64,000 nucleotides of DNA from Endotrypanum monterogeii (GCA_000333855.2 CM007324.1:97591-161590), one strand, 5' to 3'. Shown: positions 20,514-31,048, counted from the first letter of the stretch. A program made the numbers and translations. Notes: generated from the sequence alone by a model not told the origin.

Positions 20514-21344
20514 TTATTCGACACGGTTTCCATAGTGTCGAGAATCGAGAGAGGTGGTGTCTTCGCCTGGCGACTGCGATACGAACGAGATCTGCGAGAA
20601 GGACGTATTGGTCTCGGATTTGATGCTGTTCGTGCGGGTGGTGGCCTCGCTCTGGAAGGAGCGGTTGCAATCTGGAGGTTCGTTGCTGTTGTCGTCGTCG
20701 AGGCTGTCTGCGTCGTCGAGACGTTTCTTTTTCTTGCAGAAGATACACCAAAGACCGACAGCCGTGGCGACGACACCGGCGACCGCTGCCAGCACAATGA
20801 GAAGGATGACCCACCAGGCCAGCTTTTTGGGTTTGCTGGTGTTTGGTATGCCATCGTGGGTGCACGCAACCGGGAATATATCATCACCAGTGGAGCTGAT
20901 GAGACCACCCAGGGCGGTGCTATAGGCCGCGTACCTGTTGGTGAGGGTCGGCCCTTTTGGGTACCCGACTGCCCACTGGTCATCGTTCACGAGTACTGTG
21001 ATCTCATGTCCGCCCTGGACACCATACCAAAGCCATATACCGGCGTCGCTGAGGTGCAAACTCACGTACGCCTGTGGCAGATTATTCTCTTTCATGACTT
21101 CATCGAGAAGGGTCATCATGGTGGTGGTGTATACTATCACCGGCGTGCTGCCAGCCAGCGCTTCCGTGCAGATGGCTTGAAGCTGGTCAAAGCTGGAGAA
21201 AGGGATCCTTGCGGCACTCGGTGCAAATAGAAAATCTGCTGAGGCCGTCCTGGCAGCGAGACACATGACCACTGCCACAAGCAGCAACACCACTACCATT
21301 GTGGACGGCAACGAGCCAGTCCGACGGGAATGCGGAGAGGTCAT
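20514..21344 (-). CDS. Type I membrane protein with one C-type-lectin-like module
   Basis: 276 residues. A hydrophobic signal segment covers residues 16-36, after Met1 or the alternative start Met16 (21299). The ectodomain, about 38-174, has the pattern WLWYGV...QWAVGYP...RYAAYS...FPVACTHD. This follows the W-x-W/G, W-x-x-G-x-P and terminal Cys spacing of C-type-lectin-like domains, although only two Cys are present instead of four and no calcium-binding motif is evident. A transmembrane helix spans about 175-203 and ends at CIFCKKKKR; the tail is Ser/Asp-rich. It resembles the next gene (22588-23532) and the modules of the giant protein at 35350-47502. It is the last gene of the minus unit, facing the strand switch. 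Topology is well supported; the fold is inferred by pattern. Confidence 0.75.
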   Translation of the reverse strand: MTSPHSRRTGSLPSTMVVVLLLVAVVMCLAARTASADFLFAPSAARIPFSSFDQLQAICTEALAGSTPVIVYTTTMMTLLDEVMKENNLPQAYVSLHLSDAGIWLWYGVQGGHEITVLVNDDQWAVGYPKGPTLTNRYAAYSTALGGLISSTGDDIFPVACTHDGIPNTSKPKKLAWWVILLIVLAAVAGVVATAVGLWCIFCKKKKRLDDADSLDDDNSNEPPDCNRSFQSEATTRTNSIKSETNTSFSQISFVSQSPGEDTTSLDSRHYGNRVE

Positions 21345-21363
21345 CTGGGTAGGGGGTAGTCAG
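21345..21363 (-). promoter_or_regulatory. Possible spliced-leader acceptor touching the start codon
   Basis: On the minus strand, CTGACTACCCCCTACCC is followed by AG immediately before ATG. If used, the 5' UTR would be only the spliced leader; otherwise Met16 may be the real start. Confidence 0.35.
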
Positions 21364-22188
21364 CGGTGAATGGATTTCGGCCGTTTGAGGAGTTGCTACC
21401 CACCTCCCTTTCCCTATACCTGTCCTCAAAGGGCTACGAAAGTGGGCGAAGGTGTTGCTGCGGCACGAGTATGATGACAAGAGAGAGGCAAAAGGGGTGG
21501 TGGTGGGAGTCGTGAGGAGACAGAAAAATAAAATAAGGGGAATCTACCCTAGGTGAATGAGCTGCGGTGAGGGTGGAGGAGGAGGAGGAGAGCGTACAAG
21601 TGTGGACAGTGGACACCTGCGTGTCTCGGGCGTGCTTCACGCCAAACACGAGCCTCAATGATGACGAAGCACCCCAAAGCACTAGACAGTTGCAACGTGT
21701 CATATTCACATACTTACACAGTAGACGAGCATGCAAGACAAACCACCAACAGCCGCCGTTGTCGTCGTTGTTGCAGCAGACAAGAGGGTAGATCAGGTGG
21801 TAATGTGCATGTGTGTGTGTGGTGGGGGGGGGGCATTGCAATAAATATATGTATAAATGTATATCTACTTCTTCCCCCCTCTCTGCGTGTTGTGTTGTCG
21901 TATCGTTAGCAGGTCATATGCCCTCCCCATCCATCCGACTCTTGAGTGGGGAGATGGCATGAAAAGAAAAAAAGAAAAAAGTTTGTGTGTGCGTGAGCGG
22001 GAGGGAATTGACAAGAAGAACAGGAAGACGGACAAAACGTGTACACATATACACCGCCACATATATATATATATAAGTTCATTGCACGAGGTTTGGCAAC
22101 ACAAACGCGTGCTCACACGGGCATAGACACACACACACACACACACAGATAAATGTAGATGTGTTTTCACGAAGCGAAGGACAGGAAG

Positions 22189-22222
<34 letters not shown>

Positions 22223-22587
22223 GACATGAAGAGACATCTAGGCACATTGAAAGATGGAAGAAATAATCAGAGGAAGTGAGGAGGAAGAAATAGTTGACAA
22301 ACTGCTTGCCCTGGAAGAAAGAAAGGGGGCGTGGCAACCGGAGGCTCAACCGATGAGGCAGCCTTTCATATTCCGGCCCCCGCTTCTGCAGACGCAGATA
22401 CACGCGAGGATGGGTACACACATCCACTCGTGATGACGACGCACTCACTCTCATTGAAGATCAGAAAAAAATCCATGTAGGTGGGTGGAAGGTGGGAAGG
22501 GAAAGGTATGGATGGATGGGCTCATCGCAATAGTCGAGGGATGACACCAGAGGCAGCCTTGACGAACGCGAAAGGGCGTTTGCCACC
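21364..22587. other. Intergenic spacer
   Basis: No gene seen. It holds a (TG)n and G-run near 21806-21833, a (TA)n run near 22061-22074, (CA)n at 22127-22149 and (TG)n at 22193-22220. ORFs here translate simple repeats. Confidence 0.65.
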
Positions 22588-23532
22588 TCACCTTAGCCTC
22601 ATACGGCGTGTGCCAGCGTTGCTAGAGGTGAATGACTTTATACTGATACTGCTACCCGAGGAAGATGTATAGGAGCAGGAAGAGGAGGAGAAAACTGATG
22701 ATGATGAGGAGCTCATCTCACGCGATGAGAGGATTGGGGCCGCTGAAGGAGCGAGGTTATTGCGATAACTCTGCGCCTGGGGACTTCTGTAGCTTAGGTC
22801 GTTGTTTTCTCCGTCATACAACAACTGCTTCTGTTTGTGTCTGCAGCACAAGCACAAACAGAAGCTCACTGTCGACAATCCGCTGATCGAAAGAATAACG
22901 ATAATAAAGATCGCCCACCAAGGGAATCTCGTGTCGTTGATCTCAACGATATTTTCATGCGCCTCGCAGGCGACACCGTTTAATGGATCCGTGGCAGCTA
23001 CGTTCGTCCATCCCATGAGCGATCCGTCAAAGGCAACGTAGCGACGGGCGCCCACTGAGCCCTCCGCATCCAGCTGCGGGTAGCCCTCTGCCCAGCTGCC
23101 CAGCTGGGTGGGAAGAAGCTCACCCGTGGGCCCATTGGCAAACACGTAGCTAACGGCCGTCCCGTGCCACCACCGCCACGTGTCGGAGACTGCATCGTAG
23201 TAGCCGCCCAGGTAGAGCAAGCCGCCTTTGGACGCGTCCTTGAGGATATTCGTCAGGTCGCCGCGCACTGTCAGCAGCATGTGGTCCGTCAGATCAGGGG
23301 CTTGTGACTTGCACGCATCCAGCAGTCCATTCAAAGGAGTATTGGGGCTTGTGACAGCGTAGGCGGCAGGCAGCTGGGCAGCAGTTGGTGTAGCCGTATA
23401 TACGAGCGCCTGCATTGGCGTGGTGAGGGTGGACACACATAGAGCGATGAGAAAGAAATGGAGAGTGCAGGGAGAGACAGGGCGTCGCGGCAGTGTGTAG
23501 GCACGACGCCGCAAGGACGGAGGGATCTTCAT
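22588..23532 (-). CDS. Type I membrane protein with one C-type-lectin-like module
   Basis: 314 residues. A basic N-terminus is followed by a signal segment at about 22-42 (CTLHFFLIALCVSTL). The ectodomain, about 43-200, includes LYLGGYYDAVSDTWRWWHG, WAEGYPQ, RYVAFDGSL and LNGVACEA, matching the C-type-lectin-like core in the same order as in 20514-21344. A transmembrane helix lies at about 203-227, followed by CLCLCC, which could be palmitoylated, then RHKQKQ and a long Ser-rich tail. It is probably a paralogue of the neighbouring gene, from an old tandem duplication. No ligand can be deduced. The start at 23532 is the only Met that gives a normal signal peptide, although no acceptor AG is seen between the upstream T-run and this ATG. 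Confidence 0.75.
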   Translation of the reverse strand: MKIPPSLRRRAYTLPRRPVSPCTLHFFLIALCVSTLTTPMQALVYTATPTAAQLPAAYAVTSPNTPLNGLLDACKSQAPDLTDHMLLTVRGDLTNILKDASKGGLLYLGGYYDAVSDTWRWWHGTAVSYVFANGPTGELLPTQLGSWAEGYPQLDAEGSVGARRYVAFDGSLMGWTNVAATDPLNGVACEAHENIVEINDTRFPWWAIFIIVILSISGLSTVSFCLCLCCRHKQKQLLYDGENNDLSYRSPQAQSYRNNLAPSAAPILSSREMSSSSSSVFSSSSCSYTSSSGSSISIKSFTSSNAGTRRMRLR

Positions 23533-23563
23533 TATAGATGTTATAGTGTGTCCAAAAAAAAAT

Positions 23564-23610
<47 letters not shown>

Positions 23611-23944
23611 TAGTCGTGTGCACGTTCCCCTCTTCGTGTCTACTCCTGAACACCCTGCCAAGGGGATTACGACTCAGTGGAGTTGAGGGTGAGGGCAGTG
23701 TGGTGAAGGGGGTTCAATTACGGTCGGCAGCGAGCGGGATATATCGCTGATAAAAGAATTGATGGGTAAGCGTGTAGGCATGTGATTGCATGCATGCTTC
23801 TGTGCCTGTGTGCTGCCTCGTGAGTGTGACGTGGTGGTGGTGGTGTGTGTAGGTGGTGGTGTGTGTAGGGGGCGAGGGGATTGATGTAATGGGTAAACAA
23901 CGAGATGGAAAAGAGGAAAAAAAAAAAAAGGCGTGTGCTGATGT

Positions 23945-23983
<39 letters not shown>

Positions 23984-24278
23984 GGCGAGCATGGGATTGC
24001 AGCGGGTGCCTTCCTCTTCTCTTGAGATGACTCGCTTCCTCATGTTGCATCTCCTGGTTTCTGTAATTTCCTCCTTTTTTTTTTTTTCGGAAGGGAGGGC
24101 GGGCACGACCCGGAGACGTGGCAGACAGAGATAATACATTTCACCACACAAACCCCGATTTTCTCCTCCTCCTTCGGGGAGTCTATTGATCTCTTGAGAA
24201 TGGTTGGTGCTGTTGTTCCCCTTTTGCGTTGCAAGGACATACTTCTGCACACACACACACACATTTATATATATATAT

Positions 24279-24309
<31 letters not shown>

Positions 24310-24504
24310 AATGTGTGTGTGTATACATGAGTTGAGGAGTAGGAGCGGCACAGGAGGTATTATGCAGGAGGGGTTGATGAGCAAGGTGCATATCCGCATG
24401 CGAGTCTGTGATCGTGCACGCACGTGCGTCAACAGCCATTTCTACTTGTGAGCATCTTATTGGATTGCTTCCATCTCTCACCTTCCCTCCCTTTTTCCCT
24501 TCTT
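23533..24504. other. Intergenic spacer
   Basis: No gene seen. It holds (TA)n then (GA)n at 23563-23610, (TG)n at 23947-23980, and a self-complementary CA/TA/TG array at 24247-24322. A pyrimidine-rich stretch lies near 24470-24510. Confidence 0.65.
24247..24322. repeat. Self-complementary (CA)n(TA)n(TG)n array
   Basis: (CA)n passes through TTTATATA...TATAAAT into (TG)n, so the whole array of about 75 bases can fold back on itself as a long hairpin or extrude as a cruciform. Confidence 0.9.
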
Positions 24505-25584
24505 TTATCGCAGCTGCAGTGCATCGGCTGTGCCCCCAAATCCTCCGTGACTGCGCAGCGGACGAGAGGATGTCATGATGCTTGCGTCTGCGTTGCTCAC
24601 TCGCTGTATTTCTTCATAGCGAGGCCCCAGTAGCCGAATCCCTCGAAGGTGGCAGTCGCGTCCATTGAACTGGTTTTCACAGACGCAGACGTCAATCAGC
24701 GTGCACCACAGCCAGCGGTCTGCGGCGCTGCCGGTGTTGCGTGCGTTCACCGGCGTCACAGCGGACATTTGTGTTCTTGCCGTGGGGGAGGAGGACCGAT
24801 GCAACGGTGACGTCGGTGCGGCGGTGGCCGCGTGTCGGCCGTGCCCCAGTACCCGTAATACTTCACTATACTGTATGGGAGGTGGAGGCGACGAAGCTCC
24901 ACTCGAGGGGATTCCCCCCGGTGTGCCGCTATTCAGTGGAGATGTATACTCCTCCTCTTCCCCTTGCGTTTGTTCCGGGGGCACATCGGCGCCGATACCG
25001 CGGCTAGCATGCTTGTGCTCAATTTTTTGGAGGTCCTCGTCTGCAGTCTTCTCGCACAATTTTATGAGCACCCAGCCGCACACCTGGCCGGCACCGATAT
25101 CTACCGTGGTTACCTCTGTCATGTCTCCGGTATGTGTTCCCGCCTTTACCCGAATGAACCTCGGGGAGTAGCTCTGATCTACTGCGCTGTTCACGTACAC
25201 TGCCATCGCTTCCACCGCGGTGAGCTGTCCGAGCTGGATGCTGATCACGTGCGGCAGCATGCCATCAGACTGCCAAAAGTTGTTGAGGTCGTGGTGGCGG
25301 ATGAGGTGGTGAACGCCGTTGCCGTGCTTCGCGCTGCTCACCGTCCAGACGGTGTTGCACGAGTTACCAATGTCCATCTGGTCATACTTTTGGATCCAAT
25401 GGGCGAGTTTTTGTGTGGTGAGGATGAGGCAAGACAGCTTCTCAGCGTCCCCACTGAACGAGGCGTTTGATGCCGAGGAGGAGGAGGAGGTGGAGGCGGC
25501 CATCAGCTGACCTCCACGGGACAGCGTCGAGCCATCTGCACTAGTCCCGCCTTCGGGGTCGCTTTCTAAATTATACAAGCTCAT
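24505..25584 (-). CDS. APC10: Anaphase-promoting complex subunit 10 (DOC domain protein)
   Basis: APC10/DOC1 helps recruit degron-bearing substrates to the anaphase-promoting complex, the ubiquitin ligase of mitosis. The DOC beta-jellyroll signature is clear: NTVWTVSSAKHGNGVHHL, NNFWQSDG, PHVISIQL, YVNSAVDQSYSPRFIRVKAG and GWVLIKL at about residues 70-180, then CENQFNGRDCHLRGIRLLGP near 300. Between the last two blocks lies a low-complexity insertion of about 110 residues that typical APC10 lacks. The protein is 359 residues from the start chosen here (25584). An upstream in-frame ATG at 25635 would add 17 residues, but those codons overlap the pyrimidine tract expected for trans-splicing, so I prefer 25584. 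It is flanked by genes with no evident cell-cycle role, as is usual in polycistronic units. Confidence 0.88.
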   Translation of the reverse strand: MSLYNLESDPEGGTSADGSTLSRGGQLMAASTSSSSSASNASFSGDAEKLSCLILTTQKLAHWIQKYDQMDIGNSCNTVWTVSSAKHGNGVHHLIRHHDLNNFWQSDGMLPHVISIQLGQLTAVEAMAVYVNSAVDQSYSPRFIRVKAGTHTGDMTEVTTVDIGAGQVCGWVLIKLCEKTADEDLQKIEHKHASRGIGADVPPEQTQGEEEEYTSPLNSGTPGGIPSSGASSPPPPIQYSEVLRVLGHGRHAATAAPTSPLHRSSSPTARTQMSAVTPVNARNTGSAADRWLWCTLIDVCVCENQFNGRDCHLRGIRLLGPRYEEIQRVSNADASIMTSSRPLRSHGGFGGTADALQLR

Positions 25585-25616
25585 CTTCAAGGAGAGCGGG
25601 GATGGGGGCGGGAGGT
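25585..25616 (-). promoter_or_regulatory. Predicted spliced-leader acceptor for APC10
   Basis: On the minus strand, ACCTCCCGCCCCCATCCCCG plus CTCTCCTTG runs into AAG, placing the AG at 25586-25585 directly against the ATG. It supports the shorter start and predicts almost no 5' UTR. Confidence 0.45.
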
Positions 25617-25635
25617 GCCCACAGCGCGGCCGCAA

Positions 25636-25701
25636 TTGTTGTTGTTGTTGTTTGCGCCTAGGCGAGTTTATTCCGTCGCCACGATTGTCTCACTGCGCAG
25701 C

Positions 25702-25744
<43 letters not shown>

Positions 25745-25879
25745 GAGGGAGAGGAAAAAAGGTGGAGGTGGAAGGGTATGTGGTCGCAGGTTTGTGTGTG
25801 TGTGCGCACGGGTGTGCGGAGCACACGGTAAGACGGAGACACCGAATTGAGAGAGGCTGCATGTGTCTTTGAGTCGATG

Positions 25880-25937
<58 letters not shown>

Positions 25938-26710
25938 TAAATATATATTTATATATATAAATATGCATTCATTGAATTCATTAGAACACACCAACCATCG
26001 GAGTACAAGTTTAGCGTAGGTGTGGCCAGGAAAGGGGATTACAAGTGGAGAACTCAATGGCAGAACACAAGTGGGGGCGATGGGGGTGGGGGGGGTAGGG
26101 GGTAGGGGGAGGAAGAGCAACAACTTGGCGGCCCCAAGTAGTCAGGGCACTAGGGAATATGGTGTCCACGTTGCAGACAGGGGTGGCGGTGGTGGTGGTG
26201 GTGGTGGTGGCGGGATAAAGGGTATTGATGCATGAAACACTGTCGTAGAGAACGTAATGTATATATGCACGGCAGGTGTTGGTATTGGTATTACCGTCAA
26301 CGTGAAGCGAGCAAGTGTGTTCGAGGGAGGAGGGGATGGGGCAGAGAGACGCAGCCGTGCACACGTCAAGAGGCCGAAGGTGCGAAGGTAATAATAATAA
26401 TAATAATAATAAAAATAATCAAAATGAAGTAAATGATAACCACACATACGCAGGATTTGTGGGGTGAGGAGCAACAGAGCCCATGTGCAGTAGGAACGGA
26501 AAAAGGGGAGGTCTTCCTTCTCCCCCCTTTCCCCTCTTCCATGGGTACGCGTACCGCTTCATACGCACATGTATATGTTACGCACCAGCCTCACCTAGTC
26601 ACAACGTACTGCGTTGCTTATCTTCTTCGGAGGAGGAGGGGGGGGATATGAAAGGCCTCATTGATTGAAAACATCGATCACTATATAAATAACTATATGT
26701 TTATATATAT

Positions 26711-26753
<43 letters not shown>

Positions 26754-26822
26754 CACATACAAAAAAAACTAAAGCACTATATAAATATATATAAATATAT
26801 ATAAATAAATATATAAATATAA

Positions 26823-26853
<31 letters not shown>

Positions 26854-26989
26854 TCGGGAGTAGATGTACTCTCTCGATCAGCCACGATGGCGACGACGAA
26901 AGGAGAAATCACCTCCCCCCCCCCGGTTTGATGTTCGCGCGTGTGCGTGTATGGGGAGGGGGAGGGGCAGTTGCTTTTTTTTTTTCCCG
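25636..26989. other. Intergenic spacer
   Basis: No gene seen. It holds (TG)n at 25705-25742, CA/TA at 25880-25964, G-rich runs near 26070-26115, (GGT)n near 26180-26212, (TAA)n near 26388-26412, (CA)n at 26712-26752 and a long AT array at 26778-26853. Confidence 0.65.
26712..26853. repeat. (CA)n array followed by a long AT-rich array
   Basis: About 40 bases of CA, a short A-rich bridge, then about 75 bases of ATATAA-type sequence. Seen directly; it lies just downstream (3') of the 1091-residue gene. Confidence 0.9.
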
Positions 26990-29900
26990 CTAGAAGTACC
27001 CTGCCGGGTTTTCCGTTGCCCTGAGCTGTTCCTCTATCCACTGGATCTGCGCTTCATCGAGGCTATCGGCGTAGGCGCTGCTGTTCATCTCCCACTCGTC
27101 GTCTTCGCCCATCATGTCGTAGGCGGCGCCGTCGGCTTGTGGATGCTTTGGGTCTATTAGGGATACAGTTGATGCAACGCTGGCGCAGCTGGCAGAGAAG
27201 GGTCGATGCGGGTGCGGTGGCGTTGTCAAGCCGCGCTTCACAGCTGTGCAGCTTCCGCTGCGCATGTTCGCTGTGCCAGGTACAGCAGCACTGAGCTTTG
27301 CATCGCTACCACTGCGGTACATCCCTGTTCCCGTGCCGCCGCTGCCACTGATGCCACCCCGAGTAGTTGGGTCGGTGGCAGTCCACGGACTGGAGGGATA
27401 CCAGTAGCCGCCCCCGAAAGTTTGTTTGGCAGCTTCCTTGCGCGCCGTCCGTGCCGCGTTCGGGACGGATCCCGCGCGATGTTGCAGCTGCTGACCCGTT
27501 GGGTGCGACGCACGGGCATTAGGCGACGAGACTGCAAATGGGGAGCTGTCGGCGGAAGTCGTGGGCGACAACGTCGCCTTCATGATGCAGCATTCCCCAC
27601 CGAGACACATGCTGAGCTCATCATCTCCGTCAGGCTCACTCTCGTCGTCTTCGATCATGTTGACGTCGGCAAACAGTGTGTCCACGAGAGTGCCTTCGTC
27701 CTTGGCGACTACATCGGACACCGCCACACGATTGTGTTGCACACGGTCGAGGTCACTTTCCCTGAGAAGGCGTGGACTGTGTCCGGTGTGCTGGGACAGA
27801 TGTTGTTGTCCCACCTGTTGTCTAGAAAAAGATGAGTCCTGAAGTCCGAGCTGAGGGCTGCCTATGCTGCTGGAGACGCTCTGCAGTGTGCCGGCGGTGG
27901 CGACGACAGGAAGCGCAGGGGTGGTCGATGGAAAACCCCCCACACTCCGGTTGAGTGGTGTCACTAGCTGCTGGTGTAGGTTCGCAGTGGGAAACGGTGC
28001 TTGGGGGAACTCCCGTCCAACCACGCTCTGAGGTGCCTTGCCCGAACAGATGCCGGTGTTGTGGTGGGTACCGCTGGGGGATGTGTCGGTGGCAGCCGCT
28101 GCCGCAGTAAGAGAGCTTGATCCACTGCCACGCCCACTCGCCCGAGACTGAAGTCCATAGCCGCCGCCAACGTTCCAGGCAGAGGTTGGTGAGCCAGATG
28201 GCGTGGTCATGGTAGCTGGCGAGATACGCGCACCCGTTGCTGTGTTCGTTACCATCAGTGCGCTGCGTCGCATGCCGGGTTTATCAGTCGTCGTATTCTT
28301 CAACTCTATAGCGCTACTGCTGCTCGCCGTGGCTACAACAGCCAGCGCCGGTGGTCTGACCGGCATAAAACCTAAACATATGTGTGTGCCATCGCCATCA
28401 ATGTCGTCTCGTCCTACCAATGACTGCTGTGGCGACTGGGACGGGGCGGTGGTGGTGACAGTCCACTGTGCACTCGCTGCTGTACCCGCTAGCTCCATCG
28501 CGAAGACACTCACACCACTCATACGACCGCCACTGCTGTGACTGTGGTTGTTTGAGCTGGCTACAAGTGTCGGCGACCGCGCTGAGGAGACGCTGCCGCT
28601 CCCGAGGAACGACTGAGGACTGTGGACTGCTTCCGAACACACAGCATCACCGTCTCCGACTTCGGCAGTCTGGAGGACGTCTCGCGATAAAATGGTCGTA
28701 TGAGCAGCGGCCGCAGCAGAGTGGTAGCTAGGGGCTGTTACGGTGGCTACGGGTGATGTAGGTGCGATTGCACCCCCGAGGCTTACCGGCATTCCCGGGA
28801 CGAAAGGAGCGGCCCCAAAGCGTAGACCACGACGGCTGAGCTGCTTCTCGTTCTCAGACTGCTGCTGCTGCTGTTGCTGCTGGGCTGGCACCGCTGTTCG
28901 AGGGATGGATGCAAGTGCGGCTTCAGTGATGCTTACTTGGACGCCGTGCAGCACAGCGGGGTCGATCGCACAGGCTGCTACCACACACGGATCATCCACG
29001 GGTTCACACCCCGAGGGAAATTCCGCGAGCCGCATCAGAGTCGCGGGTGTTCCGCCATTCTCAGATGCTGCAATGGCCGCTCCTGTCGCGTTGTGTAAGA
29101 GATGGCTAGTCATGGTGGCATCACATTCTACGGAAGGTGGCACCGTCGCAGCCGCTGGACTCAATCCAGCTGGCGGGTGGTACCCACCAGCGTGCAAACC
29201 TTTTGATTTTCGGGACTGCTTGTTGGTCGCGCGGTGCGACGGACGTGTAGGGGCTTCTGAGGTGGCTACCGCGCCGCTGTGCCCTGTCTGTGAAGACACG
29301 TGTGTGGTCTGCCCTTCTTGATCGGTAGCGACGTCGCTACCGGCATCGTCGATAGAGCTCGCCTGCGACACCGCCGGAGACGACACCATTGGGTGTGCTG
29401 GGCTAAGGCGGCGACGGTGCCGAGTGCGGTTGCCACTCTGCCTGGCTGTAGGACGTCTTGACAATGCCGGTGTTAACTTCTTCGCAGACTGTCTAGTGGT
29501 TCGTCGAGTGCGAGCAGGAGACAGCGGGCCTTCATGTGGTGGGGACAGGTTGTCTGTCACCAATGGAGCCGTGGCTGGCTGGGACGAGGAGCGGTTACCA
29601 CGGAGTAGTCGACACAAACCCGCTTTGTTTTTCTCCGCTTCTTCTGATAATGCAACGAGAACTCGAGGTTTACGTACTAAAAAGATTTCATTGACCTTCC
29701 TGTGCTTGGCAGCGGCGTCATCGACTGTGCCGGTGCTTTCCTCCGTAGCGAGACGACGATGGTGCTGCCGTGGCTGCAGCTGCGGTTCTCTCAGACCTGG
29801 TACCTCCGGCGACTCGGAGCTGCCTGTGGCCGTTGCGCTGTTGCGTCTACCCGATGGCAGCGGCGGCCACAGCGACGAGGAAGGCGTGTTCGCCACCTCG

Positions 29901-30265
29901 TTGGTGCTGTTGGTGTTGCTACCCGCTTTGGTGGGACTACCAGCGTCACCATGACTATGGAAGCCTTTATCTCTGCCGTCTCGACGAATATTTTTTTTTC
30001 TACGCCGATGCGAACGCTGCTGTTGCTGTTGGGATGGATAGGAGGCCTGGCAAGGCGACGGTGAAGGACAGGCAGCACTGACACAGCGGCGCAGCAACGG
30101 CCGTCGCTTGCGCCGACACGTGGTTGCAGATGAGCTTCCTCCAAGCACGCTCCCTGAGGCTGTCACGGTGGCCGAAGTAGGCGAGACGAGAATTATATTG
30201 CTTGATGAGTGCGAGCACGGCGACGCAGCAGCAACAGCGTCTGCATGCCGTGATCCCTTGCGCAT
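26990..30265 (-). CDS. Large low-complexity protein of unknown function, 1091 residues
   Basis: Not recognised. There is no signal peptide or membrane helix. The N-terminal 100 residues are basic, with Ser, Arg and Gln runs (QQQQQRSHRRRKK). A possibly ordered stretch at about 190-230 contains NEIFLVRKPRVLVALSEEAE. Long Ser/Thr/Pro/Ala-rich tracts follow, including an eight-Gln run near 470. A second ordered patch is acidic with clustered Cys (VDTLFADVNMIEDDESEPDG, then CLGGECCIMKA). The C-terminus ends in an acidic helix-like segment (DEWEMNSSAY, then LDEAQIQWIEEQLRATENP). It looks like a largely disordered protein with short binding segments, perhaps nuclear or RNA-associated given the basic head, but that is guesswork. 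No pyrimidine tract was seen close to the start. Confidence 0.7.
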   Translation of the reverse strand: MRKGSRHADAVAAASPCSHSSSNIILVSPTSATVTASGSVLGGSSSATTCRRKRRPLLRRCVSAACPSPSPCQASYPSQQQQQRSHRRRKKNIRRDGRDKGFHSHGDAGSPTKAGSNTNSTNEVANTPSSSLWPPLPSGRRNSATATGSSESPEVPGLREPQLQPRQHHRRLATEESTGTVDDAAAKHRKVNEIFLVRKPRVLVALSEEAEKNKAGLCRLLRGNRSSSQPATAPLVTDNLSPPHEGPLSPARTRRTTRQSAKKLTPALSRRPTARQSGNRTRHRRRLSPAHPMVSSPAVSQASSIDDAGSDVATDQEGQTTHVSSQTGHSGAVATSEAPTRPSHRATNKQSRKSKGLHAGGYHPPAGLSPAAATVPPSVECDATMTSHLLHNATGAAIAASENGGTPATLMRLAEFPSGCEPVDDPCVVAACAIDPAVLHGVQVSITEAALASIPRTAVPAQQQQQQQQSENEKQLSRRGLRFGAAPFVPGMPVSLGGAIAPTSPVATVTAPSYHSAAAAAHTTILSRDVLQTAEVGDGDAVCSEAVHSPQSFLGSGSVSSARSPTLVASSNNHSHSSGGRMSGVSVFAMELAGTAASAQWTVTTTAPSQSPQQSLVGRDDIDGDGTHICLGFMPVRPPALAVVATASSSSAIELKNTTTDKPGMRRSALMVTNTATGARISPATMTTPSGSPTSAWNVGGGYGLQSRASGRGSGSSSLTAAAAATDTSPSGTHHNTGICSGKAPQSVVGREFPQAPFPTANLHQQLVTPLNRSVGGFPSTTPALPVVATAGTLQSVSSSIGSPQLGLQDSSFSRQQVGQQHLSQHTGHSPRLLRESDLDRVQHNRVAVSDVVAKDEGTLVDTLFADVNMIEDDESEPDGDDELSMCLGGECCIMKATLSPTTSADSSPFAVSSPNARASHPTGQQLQHRAGSVPNAARTARKEAAKQTFGGGYWYPSSPWTATDPTTRGGISGSGGTGTGMYRSGSDAKLSAAVPGTANMRSGSCTAVKRGLTTPPHPHRPFSASCASVASTVSLIDPKHPQADGAAYDMMGEDDEWEMNSSAYADSLDEAQIQWIEEQLRATENPAGYF

Positions 30266-31011
30266 ATTTCAAAGGCCCTTTCGGCTCCAGCCCAGAGAAA
30301 CACAGACACCCACGGGGAGGGGTCAACTAAAATACAGTAATGCTCAGCAGGGGAGAGCAGTGGGTGACTGGCATGGGCCCAATATGTCGCCTGTACACAA
30401 GATGTCCCCACACGAGATGGCGTGGCAACTGACAGGAAACCGCAGGGAGGCGGAGGTCACAGTGGGGGGATGATGTCGCGCGCGTGTGTGTGTAGGGGAG
30501 GGGGGGGGAATGAGAACAGTGAGTGGGTGATGTCGACCAAGTGGGAGAGGAGCGTGTGTGTAAGGGGTGTGCGCGAAAAAAAAAATTATTAATATTATTA
30601 TTTTTTCGAGTGTACAGCGTCTAAAGGTGATGATGGGTGTCTTAAGGGTTGCATAGTTTGATTGGACATCAACTGTGGCCTCACGTTTTGAATAAACACA
30701 CACACACACACAAGTACACACACACACACACCCTGCACGCTCACGCTGTCTTACTTTCGTGTTTGAATACAATCAGCACCACCCAACGTGCAGTACTTAT
30801 ATGTGTGAGCGAATGGGTGTGTATATGTATTGCTACTGCTATGGTTGCTGCTGCGTAAGATCGAAGAAAACCTTATTAGCAGCGGGTTAGTAGCAGATGA
30901 AGGGTGGGGGATTGGGGTAGGGGGGGGGAGGGAGCGAGAAGAAGGAAGGGAAGAGCGAGTACGATGCTCTACAGAGCTTTTCTATGAGCGAGAAAACACA
31001 CATACACACAC

Positions 31012-31048
<37 letters not shown>

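Noticed and set aside
23714..24481. Minus-strand ORF of 255 residues
   Set aside because: Mostly translated CA/TA/TG arrays (THTHTHT, YIYIYI) in the spacer; no real domain.
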